Positions 41,563 through 50,859 of a DNA stretch of 64,000 bases are shown here, piece after piece (the first letter of the stretch is position 1; each line of letters starts with the position of its first letter). The position numbers and the translations under genes were made by a program. The notes under the pieces were generated by a model, which did no database searches, was not told the DNA's origin, and saw only the letters and a program-made list of their open reading frames with translations. Origin of the DNA: Pelomonas cellulosilytica (GTDB taxonomy: Bacteria > Pseudomonadota > Gammaproteobacteria > Burkholderiales > Burkholderiaceae_C); NCBI RefSeq assembly GCF_021353265.1, contig NZ_JAJTWU010000010.1, positions 248,001 through 312,000 on the forward strand, written 5' to 3'.

Positions 41563-42125
41563 CGCTCGGCTCCAGTGAGTGCAACGAGGTAGCGCGCCGG
41601 TCTGGCGCCCGGGTTGTGGAAACTGATCGGCGCGTCCAGCCGCACGGCCAGGCAGTCGCCGGCCTGCAACTGCCATCGGTCGGCACCGTGGCCGATCTCC
41701 ATCGTGCCGTCGATCATCCAGATGAGCTGGTGGATGTCGGCATCGCGCGCCGAAGTCTCGAAGGCCACGCGCTGCCCGGCGGGGAAGATCACGTCCACCA
41801 GCTGCAGCGGCGACGCGCCCGGCGGCGACACGTTGCGGCGCACATAGCCCGAAGCCGGGTCGCTCCACACCGGCTGGTCGGCCACGCGGGCTAGGGGCGA
41901 CGGGGCGGCGGGCGCCGGGGCGGCCTCAAACATCGAAGCGACGCTTACGCCCAGCGCCGACGACAGCTTGTCAAGCACGACGGCCGTCGGGCTGCTCTGG
42001 CCGCGCTCGATCAGCGAGATGTTGGAACGGCTGACGCCGCTCTTTTGCGCCAACGCGTCCAGCGACAGGCCAGCCGCCGCACGCAGCTCGCGCAGGCGGC
42101 GCCCGATGAGTTCGGTGATGTCCAT
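41559..42125 (-). CDS. XRE-family regulator with cupin sensor domain
   Basis: 188 residues. Helix-turn-helix at about 10-65 (RRLRELRAAAGLSLDALAQKSGVSRSNISLIERG split by the usual turn), followed by a cupin beta-barrel (about 100-185) with DIHQLIWMIDGTMEIG and GDCLAVRLDAPISFHNPG. Such regulators sense a small ligand, often a polyamine or amino acid, and control the neighbouring gene, here the double GNAT enzyme. Confidence 0.92.
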   Translation of the reverse strand: MDITELIGRRLRELRAAAGLSLDALAQKSGVSRSNISLIERGQSSPTAVVLDKLSSALGVSVASMFEAAPAPAAPSPLARVADQPVWSDPASGYVRRNVSPPGASPLQLVDVIFPAGQRVAFETSARDADIHQLIWMIDGTMEIGHGADRWQLQAGDCLAVRLDAPISFHNPGARPARYLVALTGAER

Positions 42126-42153
42126 TCCTCCAGTTTACTGGAGGACAAATCCA

Positions 42154-43149
42154 TCAAACTGGAATGGCCCGCTCCACCGCGCTGCGCCAGGCCGGGTCGG
42201 GCCACTGGCGGTCCAGCCGCCATGCCGCGTGCGTGAGCTTGATGACGTGCAAGTCGTTATGGGCACAGGCCGCCGCGATCAACGCCGGCCAGGGGCGGCT
42301 GGGCGAGTTGCCCAGCGCGAACGACGGTGTGGCGCCGCTGGCGAGCAGGCCGGCGGCAGCGGCCACGCTGAAACCATGCGGCAGCTCGGAGGTGGGCCAC
42401 CAGGGCTGCAGCACGCTCATCGCATGGCTTGCGGTCAGCAGGTGCAGCACGGTGAAGTTCCCGCTGGCAGCGTAGGTACGGGCCGCCAGCAGCGCGAGGT
42501 CGCGCAGCGAGTCGGGCCCGGTCTGCAGCCGGCCGGCGACGGCGGCGAAGCCGGGCGTACCGCCCCAGGCCTGCATGCGGTCGGCGATGAAGCTGCCGAC
42601 CGGGTAGGCGGGGCGGAGCAGCGACCTCAGCGCCTGCAGCCAGCCGGCCAGCGCCAGCGGGGCGCCGTCCGCCACCGCCAGCGGCGTGAAGTGCGACGCC
42701 CAATGCGCCAACCCCGCGGCCAGTTCGCCGTCATGGCCGGCCAGCACCGCGTGGCCTGTGCGGATCAGGCCATGGAAGGCGATCGCGCCGGCCCCCGGCA
42801 GCAGCACCGCCAACGCCTCGCGCAGTGCCGCGTCCGCTCCCACGTCGGCGATGCGGCCGGCAAAGTGCGATCGCCAGGCGGCGTCGCGGTCGGGCCGGCC
42901 CAGGTCGCGTGAGGCGTCGCTGCGCGCCGGCCACGCCACGGCCTGCGGTTCAAGATGAGACTCCTCGGCCTCGGTGAAGGCCTGCAGCCGGCCGGTCGAC
43001 GCGCCCAGCTCCAGCAACGCCTGCTGGGCCATAGGCAGGTGATTGCTCATCCGTTCGAGATAGGTGGCGGACCAGGCCCGGCCGGCATCGAGCAGGTGGT
43101 GCAGCTGGGCCGGCGTGGCGGGCGTGAAGGTGGCAGTCTCGGGCGACAT
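42154..43149 (-). CDS. Questin oxidase-like protein
   Basis: 331 residues from ATG 43149. The family pattern is seen in YLERMSNHLPMAQQALLELG, AFHGLIRTGHAV, NFTVLHLLTASHAM and HNDLHVIKLTHAAW, with conserved histidines in each. Questin oxidases open anthraquinone rings by Baeyer-Villiger-type chemistry. The gene is divergent from soxR with a SoxR-box between, suggesting induction by redox-cycling quinones, which fits the enzyme. Confidence 0.82.
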   Translation of the reverse strand: MSPETATFTPATPAQLHHLLDAGRAWSATYLERMSNHLPMAQQALLELGASTGRLQAFTEAEESHLEPQAVAWPARSDASRDLGRPDRDAAWRSHFAGRIADVGADAALREALAVLLPGAGAIAFHGLIRTGHAVLAGHDGELAAGLAHWASHFTPLAVADGAPLALAGWLQALRSLLRPAYPVGSFIADRMQAWGGTPGFAAVAGRLQTGPDSLRDLALLAARTYAASGNFTVLHLLTASHAMSVLQPWWPTSELPHGFSVAAAAGLLASGATPSFALGNSPSRPWPALIAAACAHNDLHVIKLTHAAWRLDRQWPDPAWRSAVERAIPV

Positions 43150-43179
43150 GGGAGCCTCGGGTCGTGGGAACATGGCGCC

Positions 43180-43659
43180 ATGCTCGAAGTTGAAGTTGAC
43201 TTGAAGTCAAGCGCGGTGTTGCTGACCATCGGCCAGCTGGCGCGCCGCGCGGGCGTCGCGACCAGCGCCTTGCGCTTCTACGAGGCCGAGGGCCTGATCG
43301 CCGCCACGCGCAGCGCGGGTGGCCATCGTCAGTACCCGCGGCATGTGCTGCGCCGCGTGGCCTTCATCCGGGCGGCCCAGGTGGTGGGGCTGACGCTGCC
43401 GCAGATCAGAGCCGCGCTGGCTACGCTGCCCGATGGCCGCACGCCCAACAAGGCGGACTGGACGCGGCTGTCGGCCCAGTGGACGCCGCTGCTTGACGAG
43501 CGCATCGCCGCGCTTCAGCAACTGCGCGAGCGGCTCACCGGCTGCATCGGCTGCGGCTGCCTGTCGCTGAAGGCCTGCGCGCTGTACAACCCGGCGGACG
43601 TCAAGCGCGAGGAAGGCCCGGGGCCACGCCTGCTGAAACTGCATCCAAACTCCCCCTGA
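43180..43659 (+). CDS. soxR: Redox-sensing regulator SoxR
   Basis: 159 residues from ATG 43180; GTG 43216 is an alternative that would leave the operator outside the coding part. MerR-type winged helix (about 14-85: LTIGQLARRAGVATSALRFY), a dimerisation helix, and the [2Fe-2S] cluster signature CIGCGCLSLKAC (C-x2-C-x-C-x5-C). Oxidation of the cluster by redox-active compounds switches on the target promoter. It is divergent from the questin-oxidase-like gene. Confidence 0.95.
   Translation: MLEVEVDLKSSAVLLTIGQLARRAGVATSALRFYEAEGLIAATRSAGGHRQYPRHVLRRVAFIRAAQVVGLTLPQIRAALATLPDGRTPNKADWTRLSAQWTPLLDERIAALQQLRERLTGCIGCGCLSLKACALYNPADVKREEGPGPRLLKLHPNSP
43189..43206. promoter_or_regulatory. SoxR-box-like operator
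   Basis: GTTGAAGTTGACTTGAAG agrees with the SoxR box (CCTCAAGTTAACTTGAGG) at 13 of 18 positions, including nearly the whole core. It lies 40 bases upstream of the questin-oxidase-like start and across the N-terminal codons of soxR, the usual place for autoregulation with a divergent target. Confidence 0.7.
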
Positions 43660-43750
43660 TTGCTGGTGGCACGCGCGGAGCCGCCCTGGCCTTGATTAAC
43701 ATGCCGCCGCCAGCGGCCAGCCCAAGGCGCTGAGTTATCAGGGAGAAGTC

Positions 43751-46354
43751 ATGATCAAGAAGATTCGGCACGCGGCCGCCGCATGCCTGGGAGCAGCTTT
43801 GCTCGCGTTGAGCGCCTGTGGCGGCGGTGCCGGCAGCAGCGCACCTTCCACGGCGCCCGCTGCCGCGGAACCTCCGACGGCCGTCATCCGCGCAACGGCG
43901 CTGGCGGCGACAGGCACGAGCAACGCCACGGTGCAGGCGCCCGTCGGCAGCACCCTGACGCTCGACGGAAGCAGCAGCACTGCCGCCGGCAGCATCAGCA
44001 GCTATCTGTGGACGGTGAGCGCCAAACCCGCAGGAAGCACGGCTGCACTGCAGAACGCCACCGCAGCGACTGCGACGTTCGTCCCCGACGTCGCGGGTAA
44101 CTACCAGTTCACGCTGCAGGTCGGCGCCAACGGCACGACCGCCAGCACCGTGCTGCCCGTGACCGTCACGGCGGCCGTGCCGGTCGTGAACGTCGATGCC
44201 GCGGTGAACTTCGCCGGGCCGGTGAGCAACCGCCCGACCCAGTCGGTGTCGGCCGGTTCCGTCGTGACTCTCGATGGCGCGGGTAGCACGGACGCGAATG
44301 GCGGTGCGGTGACGCTCGCGTTCACGCTGCTTTCGGCGCCCAGCGGCAGCACTGCGAAGCTGTCGTCCACCAGCACGACGGCCCGGTTGACGCCCGATGT
44401 CGTGGGTACCTACCAGGTCCGCGTGCGCGCAACGTCGCTGTCCGGTCTCTACGCCGATGCCGTGCATACATTTGACGTCGGCAATCTCGCGCCGACCGTC
44501 GTCGTGTCGAGCAGCGTGTCGACAGTGTCGGCCAGCAGCAGCCTGGACGCTCCGGTGGGCAGCCTTGTGTCGCTGGACGGCGGCGGCAGCTATGCGCCAA
44601 GCGGCAGCGCCGACAGCAGCTGGTCAGTCGTGGACAAGCCGTGGGGCAGCGCGCTCACGCAGCTCATCAACGTGTCGCCAACCGCCATCAGCTTCGTGCC
44701 CGACGCGGCAGGCTCGTACACGCTGCAATTCGCGGTGCTGGACCGCATCACCGGCGCGTCGGCCTTCCATCGGGTCACCGTCAAGGCCGCCTTCGGCCCC
44801 ATTGCCGTCGTTTCCGCCAGCGCTGCCCCGGTGGCCCAGGCCGGCGGGCCTAGCTATGTGGCCGTCGTCGGCAGCGCCATCACGCTGCGTGGCAGCGGCA
44901 GCCAGGATCCTGCCGGCGGCGCGCTGACCTACAGCTGGACGCTCGATACGCGCCCCGCCGGCAGCACGACCACGCTCAGCGATGCAGGCACCGCCACGCC
45001 GAGCTTCACGCCGGACCGGGACGGGCGCTACTCGGCCACGCTGACGGTCACCAATGCTGCGGGGCTGCGCGCCGTGCAGTCGGTCAACGTCGACGTCGGC
45101 AATCGCCCGCCTGTCGTCGTGCTCGACCGCAGCCAGGCCATGGTGCTGCTGGGCGGCAACATCACGGCCTCAGCGGCCAGCAGCTACAGCAGGAACAACA
45201 ACGGCACGCTGACCTACAGCTGGGCGCTGGACACCCGCCCGGCGGGCTCCAATGCCAGCCCCGCAACGACCAACACAGCCACGCTGAATCTGACGCCTGA
45301 CGTGCCGGGCGACTACTACGCGTCCGTCACGGTCAGCGACGGCCAGGTCAGCGCGGTGGCCGGTGTGAGCATCAGCGTGCTGAGCGCCACGGCCGGCACG
45401 GTGCCGCTGGCGTACAAGCCGTTGCTGATGCGCTTCAGCCGCTCGCAGAACAAGCTCGTCGTCGTCTCGGCCAATCCCAACCAGCTGCACCTCGTCGACC
45501 CGTCGGCCGGCACTGACCTGGCGATTGCGCTGCCGACAGCCGTCAAGGCGCTGTCGCTGTCTGCCGATGGACGGCTGGCAGGGGTGCTCTATGAAGGCAG
45601 CGTGAGCCTGGTCGATGTGGCAGCGGGCACGCTGCTGAACACGACGAGCACGAACGGTACGCAGACCGAGGTGCTCACCGCCAACTCCGGAATCGTGTTC
45701 GTCATGGGGCAGTCCTCTGGCTCGTACGGGAACCAGCCCATCACGGCCATCAACGCCCGGACCGGGGCGATACTCGGCAACAACGGTCCGTACTACTCGG
45801 GCTACTACGGCGTCACGCGAGGCGTGCTGTCGGAGTCACTCGGACGGGCGTACCTCTTGCCAGACGGATATGGCTCAACCTCGTGGACGGCCGTCAATGT
45901 AGCCAACGGCAGCTTCCCCGGCAGCACGGGGGGTACGCCGTCGTCCGCCACAGGCGACTATTCGATGACCAACCCTTTGTGGCTGTCGACGGACGAATCG
46001 CTGCTGTTCTCCGCCCGAGGCAACTACTTCCGGACGTCGGACCTGCAGTACTTGGGTACGCTGGGTGGCCCCGTGCTGTCGGTGAGCCACAGCGCCACGG
46101 CCGCCGAGGCGATCGCCATCGTGAATGCGGCTCCCAATGGCAGCTACTCGCCGCAGTACCCCGAGGTGCTCAAGCGCTTTACCGGCTCGCTGCTGTTCCC
46201 CGCCGGGGACATCCGGTTGCCCGTGATCGGTGGGACGCAGTCCTATGGCATCGCCGTGTTCCACGCCAGCGACGACAGACGCGTGGCGGTGGTGCAGACG
46301 GGCAGCAGCGACACGCAGGCCAGCGGCGTGCAGTACTTCCTCGTGGTGCGCTGA
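43751..46354 (+). CDS. Lipoprotein with five PKD-like repeats
   Basis: 867 residues. Signal and lipobox LSAC (lipidated Cys near 20), followed by a low-complexity Gly/Ser/Ala linker. Five PKD/Ig-like repeats of about 95 residues follow, each with a W-T-hydrophobic strand, a PAGST-like turn and a PDVAGNY-like end (about 75-115, 180-225, 280-330, 390-435, 490-530). The C-terminal 300 residues have repeated blades (LVDVAAGTLL, VNVANGSF) suggesting a beta-propeller. Likely surface-anchored, for binding polysaccharide or protein. Confidence 0.85.
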   Translation: MIKKIRHAAAACLGAALLALSACGGGAGSSAPSTAPAAAEPPTAVIRATALAATGTSNATVQAPVGSTLTLDGSSSTAAGSISSYLWTVSAKPAGSTAALQNATAATATFVPDVAGNYQFTLQVGANGTTASTVLPVTVTAAVPVVNVDAAVNFAGPVSNRPTQSVSAGSVVTLDGAGSTDANGGAVTLAFTLLSAPSGSTAKLSSTSTTARLTPDVVGTYQVRVRATSLSGLYADAVHTFDVGNLAPTVVVSSSVSTVSASSSLDAPVGSLVSLDGGGSYAPSGSADSSWSVVDKPWGSALTQLINVSPTAISFVPDAAGSYTLQFAVLDRITGASAFHRVTVKAAFGPIAVVSASAAPVAQAGGPSYVAVVGSAITLRGSGSQDPAGGALTYSWTLDTRPAGSTTTLSDAGTATPSFTPDRDGRYSATLTVTNAAGLRAVQSVNVDVGNRPPVVVLDRSQAMVLLGGNITASAASSYSRNNNGTLTYSWALDTRPAGSNASPATTNTATLNLTPDVPGDYYASVTVSDGQVSAVAGVSISVLSATAGTVPLAYKPLLMRFSRSQNKLVVVSANPNQLHLVDPSAGTDLAIALPTAVKALSLSADGRLAGVLYEGSVSLVDVAAGTLLNTTSTNGTQTEVLTANSGIVFVMGQSSGSYGNQPITAINARTGAILGNNGPYYSGYYGVTRGVLSESLGRAYLLPDGYGSTSWTAVNVANGSFPGSTGGTPSSATGDYSMTNPLWLSTDESLLFSARGNYFRTSDLQYLGTLGGPVLSVSHSATAAEAIAIVNAAPNGSYSPQYPEVLKRFTGSLLFPAGDIRLPVIGGTQSYGIAVFHASDDRRVAVVQTGSSDTQASGVQYFLVVR

Positions 46355-46445
46355 AGCCGCGGCCGAGCCTCCGGGAGGGGGCTCGGCGCCGCCTGGCTCG
46401 ACGTAGCGCGAAGGCGGCCCACGCGATTGCTTGACCTTCCTCAGA

Positions 46446-46466
46446 CCGGGGAAGGCCACTTCCCGG
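46446..46466. promoter_or_regulatory. Inverted repeat upstream of fpr
   Basis: CCGGGGAAG (46446-46454) faces CTTCCCGG (46459-46466) with one bulged base. It lies about 40 bases before the start of the ferredoxin-NADP reductase gene, downstream of a TTGACC box near 46432. A candidate operator. Confidence 0.4.
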
Positions 46467-46501
46467 CGAAAATATGGGGTTAACCCACAAACCTGATCGC
46501 C

Positions 46502-47278
46502 ATGAGTGCCTTCCACGAAGAGACCGTCTTGACCGTCCACCACTGGACGGACCGCCTGTTCAGCTTCACGACCACGCGCGACCAGGCGCTGCGGTTCTCC
46601 AATGGTCACTTCACGATGATTGGGCTGAAGGGCGACAACGGCAAGCCGCTGCTGCGCGCGTACTCCATCGTCAGCGCGAACTACGAGGAAAACCTCGAGT
46701 TCCTGAGCATCAAGGTGCCGGACGGCCCGCTGACGTCCAAGCTGCAGCACATCAAGCCGGGCGACAAGATCATCGTCGGCCGCAAGCCCACCGGCACGCT
46801 GCTGATCGACTACCTGCTGCCGGGCAAGCGCCTGTACCTGCTGGGCAGCGGCACGGGCTTGGCTCCGTTCATCAGCATCGCGCGCGACCCTGTGACGTAC
46901 GAGCGCTTCGAGAAGGTCATCGTCGTGCACGGCGTGCGCGAGGTGGCCGAGCTGGCCTACCACGACCACCTGGCGATGGACCTGCCCAAGCACGAGTTCC
47001 TCGGCGAGTTCGCGAGCGAGCAGCTGATGTACTACCCCACCGTCACGCGCGAGCCCTACCGGAACATGGGGCGCATCACCGACCTGATCCAGACCGGCAA
47101 GCTGCAGGCTGACCTGGGCCTGCCGCCGCTGAACCCGGAGGAAGACCGCATCATGCTGTGCGGCAGCCCGGCGCTGCTGCGCGACATGAAGCAGATGCTG
47201 GAGATCCGCGGCTTCAAGGAAGGCAGCACGACGACGCCGGGCGATTACGTCATCGAGCGCGCTTTCGTCGAGCAGTGA
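46502..47278 (+). CDS. fpr: Ferredoxin--NADP+ reductase
   Basis: 258 residues, the bacterial (subclass II) size. FAD-binding RAYSIVSANYE with the R-x-Y-S motif, the phosphate-binding LTSKLQHIKPGD, then the NADP domain with GSGTGLAPFISIARDP and MLCGSPALLRDM. C-terminus AFVEQ, as in Fpr. It exchanges electrons between NADPH and ferredoxin or flavodoxin, often induced by oxidative stress, in line with the SoxR locus 3 kb away. Confidence 0.95.
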   Translation: MSAFHEETVLTVHHWTDRLFSFTTTRDQALRFSNGHFTMIGLKGDNGKPLLRAYSIVSANYEENLEFLSIKVPDGPLTSKLQHIKPGDKIIVGRKPTGTLLIDYLLPGKRLYLLGSGTGLAPFISIARDPVTYERFEKVIVVHGVREVAELAYHDHLAMDLPKHEFLGEFASEQLMYYPTVTREPYRNMGRITDLIQTGKLQADLGLPPLNPEEDRIMLCGSPALLRDMKQMLEIRGFKEGSTTTPGDYVIERAFVEQ

Positions 47279-47450
47279 CGCGCCGGCCGTCGCGGGAGCG
47301 GCGGCCCACCATCGCCGGCCCCACCATTGCCGGCATCAGGAATGCATAAGTCCGGCGTGCCTGTGGCCGGGTGATTCGTGACTTTCGGCGCCGCCGGCAG
47401 AGCGGGCACACTCCGCACCTGTCGAAACCGGCAGGAGGCTGGAAGCACCG

Positions 47451-48575
47451 ATGAACACCCCCAAGCGCATCGCCGGCACGCTCGTCGTGTTGGCCTTGTT
47501 CGGTGGCGCCCTGTTCTGGGCATTGCGCAGCGAGCACCAGACCCAGACCCTTGAACACGAGCAGACCGTCATCGCGCAGACGTCGCCGCTGAAGGGCCTC
47601 ATCGCGGTCGACGTCGAGCCGTTCTTCAAGGACGAGCGCGTCACCCGGCTGCTGGCCAGCGAGCGGCTGCCAGTACAGGCGGTGCGCGTCGGCAGCCGCG
47701 ACATGGCGGCCAAGCTGGGCGAGGCGCCGGACTTCTTCCTCGCCAGCGGCGTGGTGGCTGCCAACATGATCCTGGACGCCGCGCGCAAGGCCAACAAGCC
47801 GGCGACCCAGAGCTCTCCCTTCCACACGCCGCTGGTCGTGGCCTCCTGGGAGCCGGTGGCCAAGATCCTCGTCGCCAACCAGATGGCCAAGCCGATGGCG
47901 CCCAAGGTCTACGGCCTGGACATGGAGAAGCTGACCGAGGCGATGCTGGCCAGGAAGCGCTGGCGCGACCTGAAGGACAGCGGCGAGTACGCCGTGTCGC
48001 GGAGCGTGCTGGTGTCGACGACGGACATCCGCCGCAGCAACTCGGCCGCGATGTACCTCGCGCTGACGTCGCAGGCGCTCAACGGCGAGGTCGTCAGCGA
48101 CCGCGCGCGCGGCAACGAGCTGGCCGTGAAGCTGGCTGAGCTGTTCAAGCGCCAGGGCTTCCAGGAGAACTACGTCAACGGCGCCTTCGACGACTACCTC
48201 GCCATCGGCATGGGCAAGACGCCGCTGGCCTTCATCTACGAGAACCAGATGCTGGCGCAGGCCCAGAAGCCCGGCGGCAGCTTGCGACCGGAGATGGTGC
48301 TGATGTACCCGCAGCCGACCATCGTCAACAAGTGGGTCGTCGTCGCGATGACCGAGCGCGGCAAGCGGCTGGCCGAACTGCTTGCGACGAACAAGGAGCT
48401 GCAGGCTGTAGCGCTGGAGCAGGGCTTCCGCACCGGTGACCCGGCCGCCTTCGCCGCCGCCGCCAAGCAAGCCGGCCTGGCCGTGGACACGCAATTGCGC
48501 CAGGTCGTCGACCCGCCGGGCTTCGACCTGATGTTCGAGATGATCGACACCGTCAGCCGGGAGATGAACCAATGA
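47451..48575 (+). CDS. Membrane-anchored binding-protein-like component
   Basis: 374 residues. One N-terminal membrane helix (about 8-26), then a large periplasmic domain with two-lobed binding-protein character (VDVEPFFKDERV, PLVVASWEPVAKILV, FIYENQMLAQA, MVLMYPQPTIVNKWVVV). It begins a four-gene operon; its stop overlaps the next start (ATGA). No matching permease exists nearby, so it may sense rather than import. Confidence 0.75.
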   Translation: MNTPKRIAGTLVVLALFGGALFWALRSEHQTQTLEHEQTVIAQTSPLKGLIAVDVEPFFKDERVTRLLASERLPVQAVRVGSRDMAAKLGEAPDFFLASGVVAANMILDAARKANKPATQSSPFHTPLVVASWEPVAKILVANQMAKPMAPKVYGLDMEKLTEAMLARKRWRDLKDSGEYAVSRSVLVSTTDIRRSNSAAMYLALTSQALNGEVVSDRARGNELAVKLAELFKRQGFQENYVNGAFDDYLAIGMGKTPLAFIYENQMLAQAQKPGGSLRPEMVLMYPQPTIVNKWVVVAMTERGKRLAELLATNKELQAVALEQGFRTGDPAAFAAAAKQAGLAVDTQLRQVVDPPGFDLMFEMIDTVSREMNQ

Positions 48576-50212
48576 AGCGACGCCTGGCCCTCATCCTGCT
48601 GACCGTGGCGCTCGCCGCGTGCAGCAAGCGCGACGAGCCCTCGCCCGCACAGGCGGCGCCTGCCGCGCCCCAGAACACGCTGAACGTGCTGGCCACCAGC
48701 GACCTGAAGGACGTGGAGCCGCTGGCCGCGCAGATCGAGGCCGCGACCGGCGTGGCTGTGAAGTTCCGCTTCGGCGGCACGATGGAGAGCACGCAGGAGG
48801 TACTCAGCGGTTCATCGGCCGACGCTGCCTGGTTCGCCAACGCCAAGTACCTGCTCAGCGACGCCGCCGGCCAGCGCCGCGTGAAGCTGCAGGAGAAGAT
48901 CATGCTGTCGCCCCTTATCCTGGGCGTCAGCGAAAGCGACGCGGCGCGTATAGGCTGGAACAAGCCGGACACCAAACTCACCTGGGCCGACATCACGAAG
49001 GCCGCCAAGCGCGGCGACCTGCGCTACGCGCTCAGCAACCCGGCCACGAGCAACCAGGGTTTCATGGCGCTGCTGGGAGTCGTCGCCGCGGCGGGCGGCA
49101 AGGGCGAGGCGCTGACGGCTGCAGACGTGGACCGCCAGGCGATTGCCGACTTCCTGACCGGCTACAAGATCGTCGGCGACAACTCCACCTACCTCGCCGA
49201 ACAGTTCATCAAGCAGCAGGGTACGCGGGCCAATGCCTTCATCAACTACGAGAGCTGGCTGCTGAGCCTGAACGCCAATGGCAAGCTGCGCGAGAAGCTG
49301 CACCTCATCTACCCGTTCGAAGGCGTTTCCACGGCGGACTACCCCTTCATGCTGCTGAACGACGCGAAGCGCGCCGACTACCTGAAGGTCGTCGACTACC
49401 TGAAGAGCGATACGGCCCAGCTGTGGCTGGCCCGCCAGACGCTGCGCCGGCCGATGAAGGCCGACCTGGCTGCGCAGGTGGCCGACCTGCTGCCCGAGCG
49501 CGGCGTACAGGTGGAGCTGCCGTTCTCGCCCGACCGGCAGCTGGCCGACGGCCTCATCGACGCCTACCTGAACGAGTTCCGCAAGCCCATCGCGTCGACG
49601 TTCGTGCTGGACACCAGCGGCAGCATGCAGGGCCAGCGGCGCGAGCAGCTCGTGGAAGCCATCCACTACCTGGCCGGCGCCGACGTGTCGCTGACAGGCC
49701 GAGTCGCCAAGCTCACCAACCGCGAAAAGCTGTGGTTCCTGCCCTTCAGCGACCGGCCGCGCGAGCCGGTGCTGTTCGAGATTCCGGCCGGCAGCCCTGT
49801 GCGCAAGGGGGTGGCGCCACAGGCCGACACGGAGGCCAAGAAAGCCGCGCTGCAGCAGGTGCGCGACGCCGCGGACGACCTGCGCATGCAGGGCGGCACG
49901 GCGCTGTACGACGCCGTGCTGGCCGCGCTGAACCACATGCTGGAAGAGCGCAAGCAGCACCCCGACTACCAGTACTCCGTCGTCGCCTTCACTGACGGCA
50001 AGAACAACCAGGGTCGCAATCTGCTGGCCTTCAAGCAGGCCTACGAGCAGCTGCCCGAGGACGTTCGTGGCATCCCCGTCTTCATGGTGCTGTACGGCGA
50101 AGCGGCCGAGGGCGACCTGCAGCAGCTCGTGAACATCACCGGCGGCAAGGTGTTTGATGCACGCAAGACGCCGCTGTATGCGGTGTTCAAGGACATCCGG
50201 TCTTATCAATGA
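48572..50212 (+). CDS. Lipoprotein: binding-protein fold fused to VWA domain
   Basis: 546 residues. Lipobox LAAC (Cys near 17), a binding-protein domain (about 35-330) with NVLATSDLKDVEPLA and TGVAVKFRFGGTMESTQ, like extracellular solute-binding proteins. A von Willebrand A domain follows (about 340-545) with an intact MIDAS: DTSGSM, a Thr in GGTALYD and the Asp in VVAFTDGKN. Fused SBP-VWA lipoproteins accompany TelA in some genomes. Overlaps both neighbours by 4 bases. Confidence 0.85.
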   Translation: MKRRLALILLTVALAACSKRDEPSPAQAAPAAPQNTLNVLATSDLKDVEPLAAQIEAATGVAVKFRFGGTMESTQEVLSGSSADAAWFANAKYLLSDAAGQRRVKLQEKIMLSPLILGVSESDAARIGWNKPDTKLTWADITKAAKRGDLRYALSNPATSNQGFMALLGVVAAAGGKGEALTAADVDRQAIADFLTGYKIVGDNSTYLAEQFIKQQGTRANAFINYESWLLSLNANGKLREKLHLIYPFEGVSTADYPFMLLNDAKRADYLKVVDYLKSDTAQLWLARQTLRRPMKADLAAQVADLLPERGVQVELPFSPDRQLADGLIDAYLNEFRKPIASTFVLDTSGSMQGQRREQLVEAIHYLAGADVSLTGRVAKLTNREKLWFLPFSDRPREPVLFEIPAGSPVRKGVAPQADTEAKKAALQQVRDAADDLRMQGGTALYDAVLAALNHMLEERKQHPDYQYSVVAFTDGKNNQGRNLLAFKQAYEQLPEDVRGIPVFMVLYGEAAEGDLQQLVNITGGKVFDARKTPLYAVFKDIRSYQ

Positions 50213-50859
50213 GTGCCTTGTTCCGCTGGCTCAACGCCCCGGCCAATTGGTGCGGCCTGCTGGCCGCCACCGGCGTGCTGGTGCTGAAGGCACTGGGCCT
50301 GCTGGGCGGCCTGGGCCTGGGCGTGGCGGCGCTGGGCTATGCGGGAGGACTCGTCGTCGGCGCGATGTGGTGGGGCTGGCCCAGCACGAAGGAGGCCGAG
50401 TGGCAGGCGCTGGAGTTCAAGGACGAAGGCGACGCCCGCGAGGCCATGGGCCGGGCGCTGTCCGGCGTGCGGCGGCTGACCGAGCACAACCCGGGCCAGC
50501 GCATCCCCGGGCCGCTGGCCACGCGCATCCAGCAGCTGTGCGCCAAGCTGGAGAGCCTGCTGGACCAGTGGGAGCGCAGCCAGGGCCAGCTGCCGCTGCA
50601 GGAGAGCTTCCACGCGCGGCACATCGCCATCAGCTACCTGCCCGATGCGCTGAACACCTACCTCAGCATTCCGCCGCAGTTCGCCACCAGGAAGCTGCTC
50701 AGCAACGGCAAGACGGCAGAAGCGACCTTCGAGGGCGTGCTGGCGGAACTGGAAGCCAAGGTGGAGCAACTCGGCGACGACCTGGCCGCGCAGGACGCCC
50801 AGGCCTTCCTGCGCCACAGCGAGTTCCTGCAGCAGAAATTCGGAGCCAAGACCCCATGA
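50209..50859 (+). CDS. XpaC-like membrane protein
   Basis: 216 residues. Two hydrophobic segments (about 13-35 and 38-56), then a helical cytoplasmic part with a conserved-looking RIQQLCAKLESLLDQWERSQ and YLPDALNTYLSIPPQF. This arrangement fits XpaC-like proteins, which sit beside TelA-family genes (xpaC-yaaN in Bacillus). Coupled by ATGA to both neighbours. Confidence 0.75.
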   Translation: MSALFRWLNAPANWCGLLAATGVLVLKALGLLGGLGLGVAALGYAGGLVVGAMWWGWPSTKEAEWQALEFKDEGDAREAMGRALSGVRRLTEHNPGQRIPGPLATRIQQLCAKLESLLDQWERSQGQLPLQESFHARHIAISYLPDALNTYLSIPPQFATRKLLSNGKTAEATFEGVLAELEAKVEQLGDDLAAQDAQAFLRHSEFLQQKFGAKTP

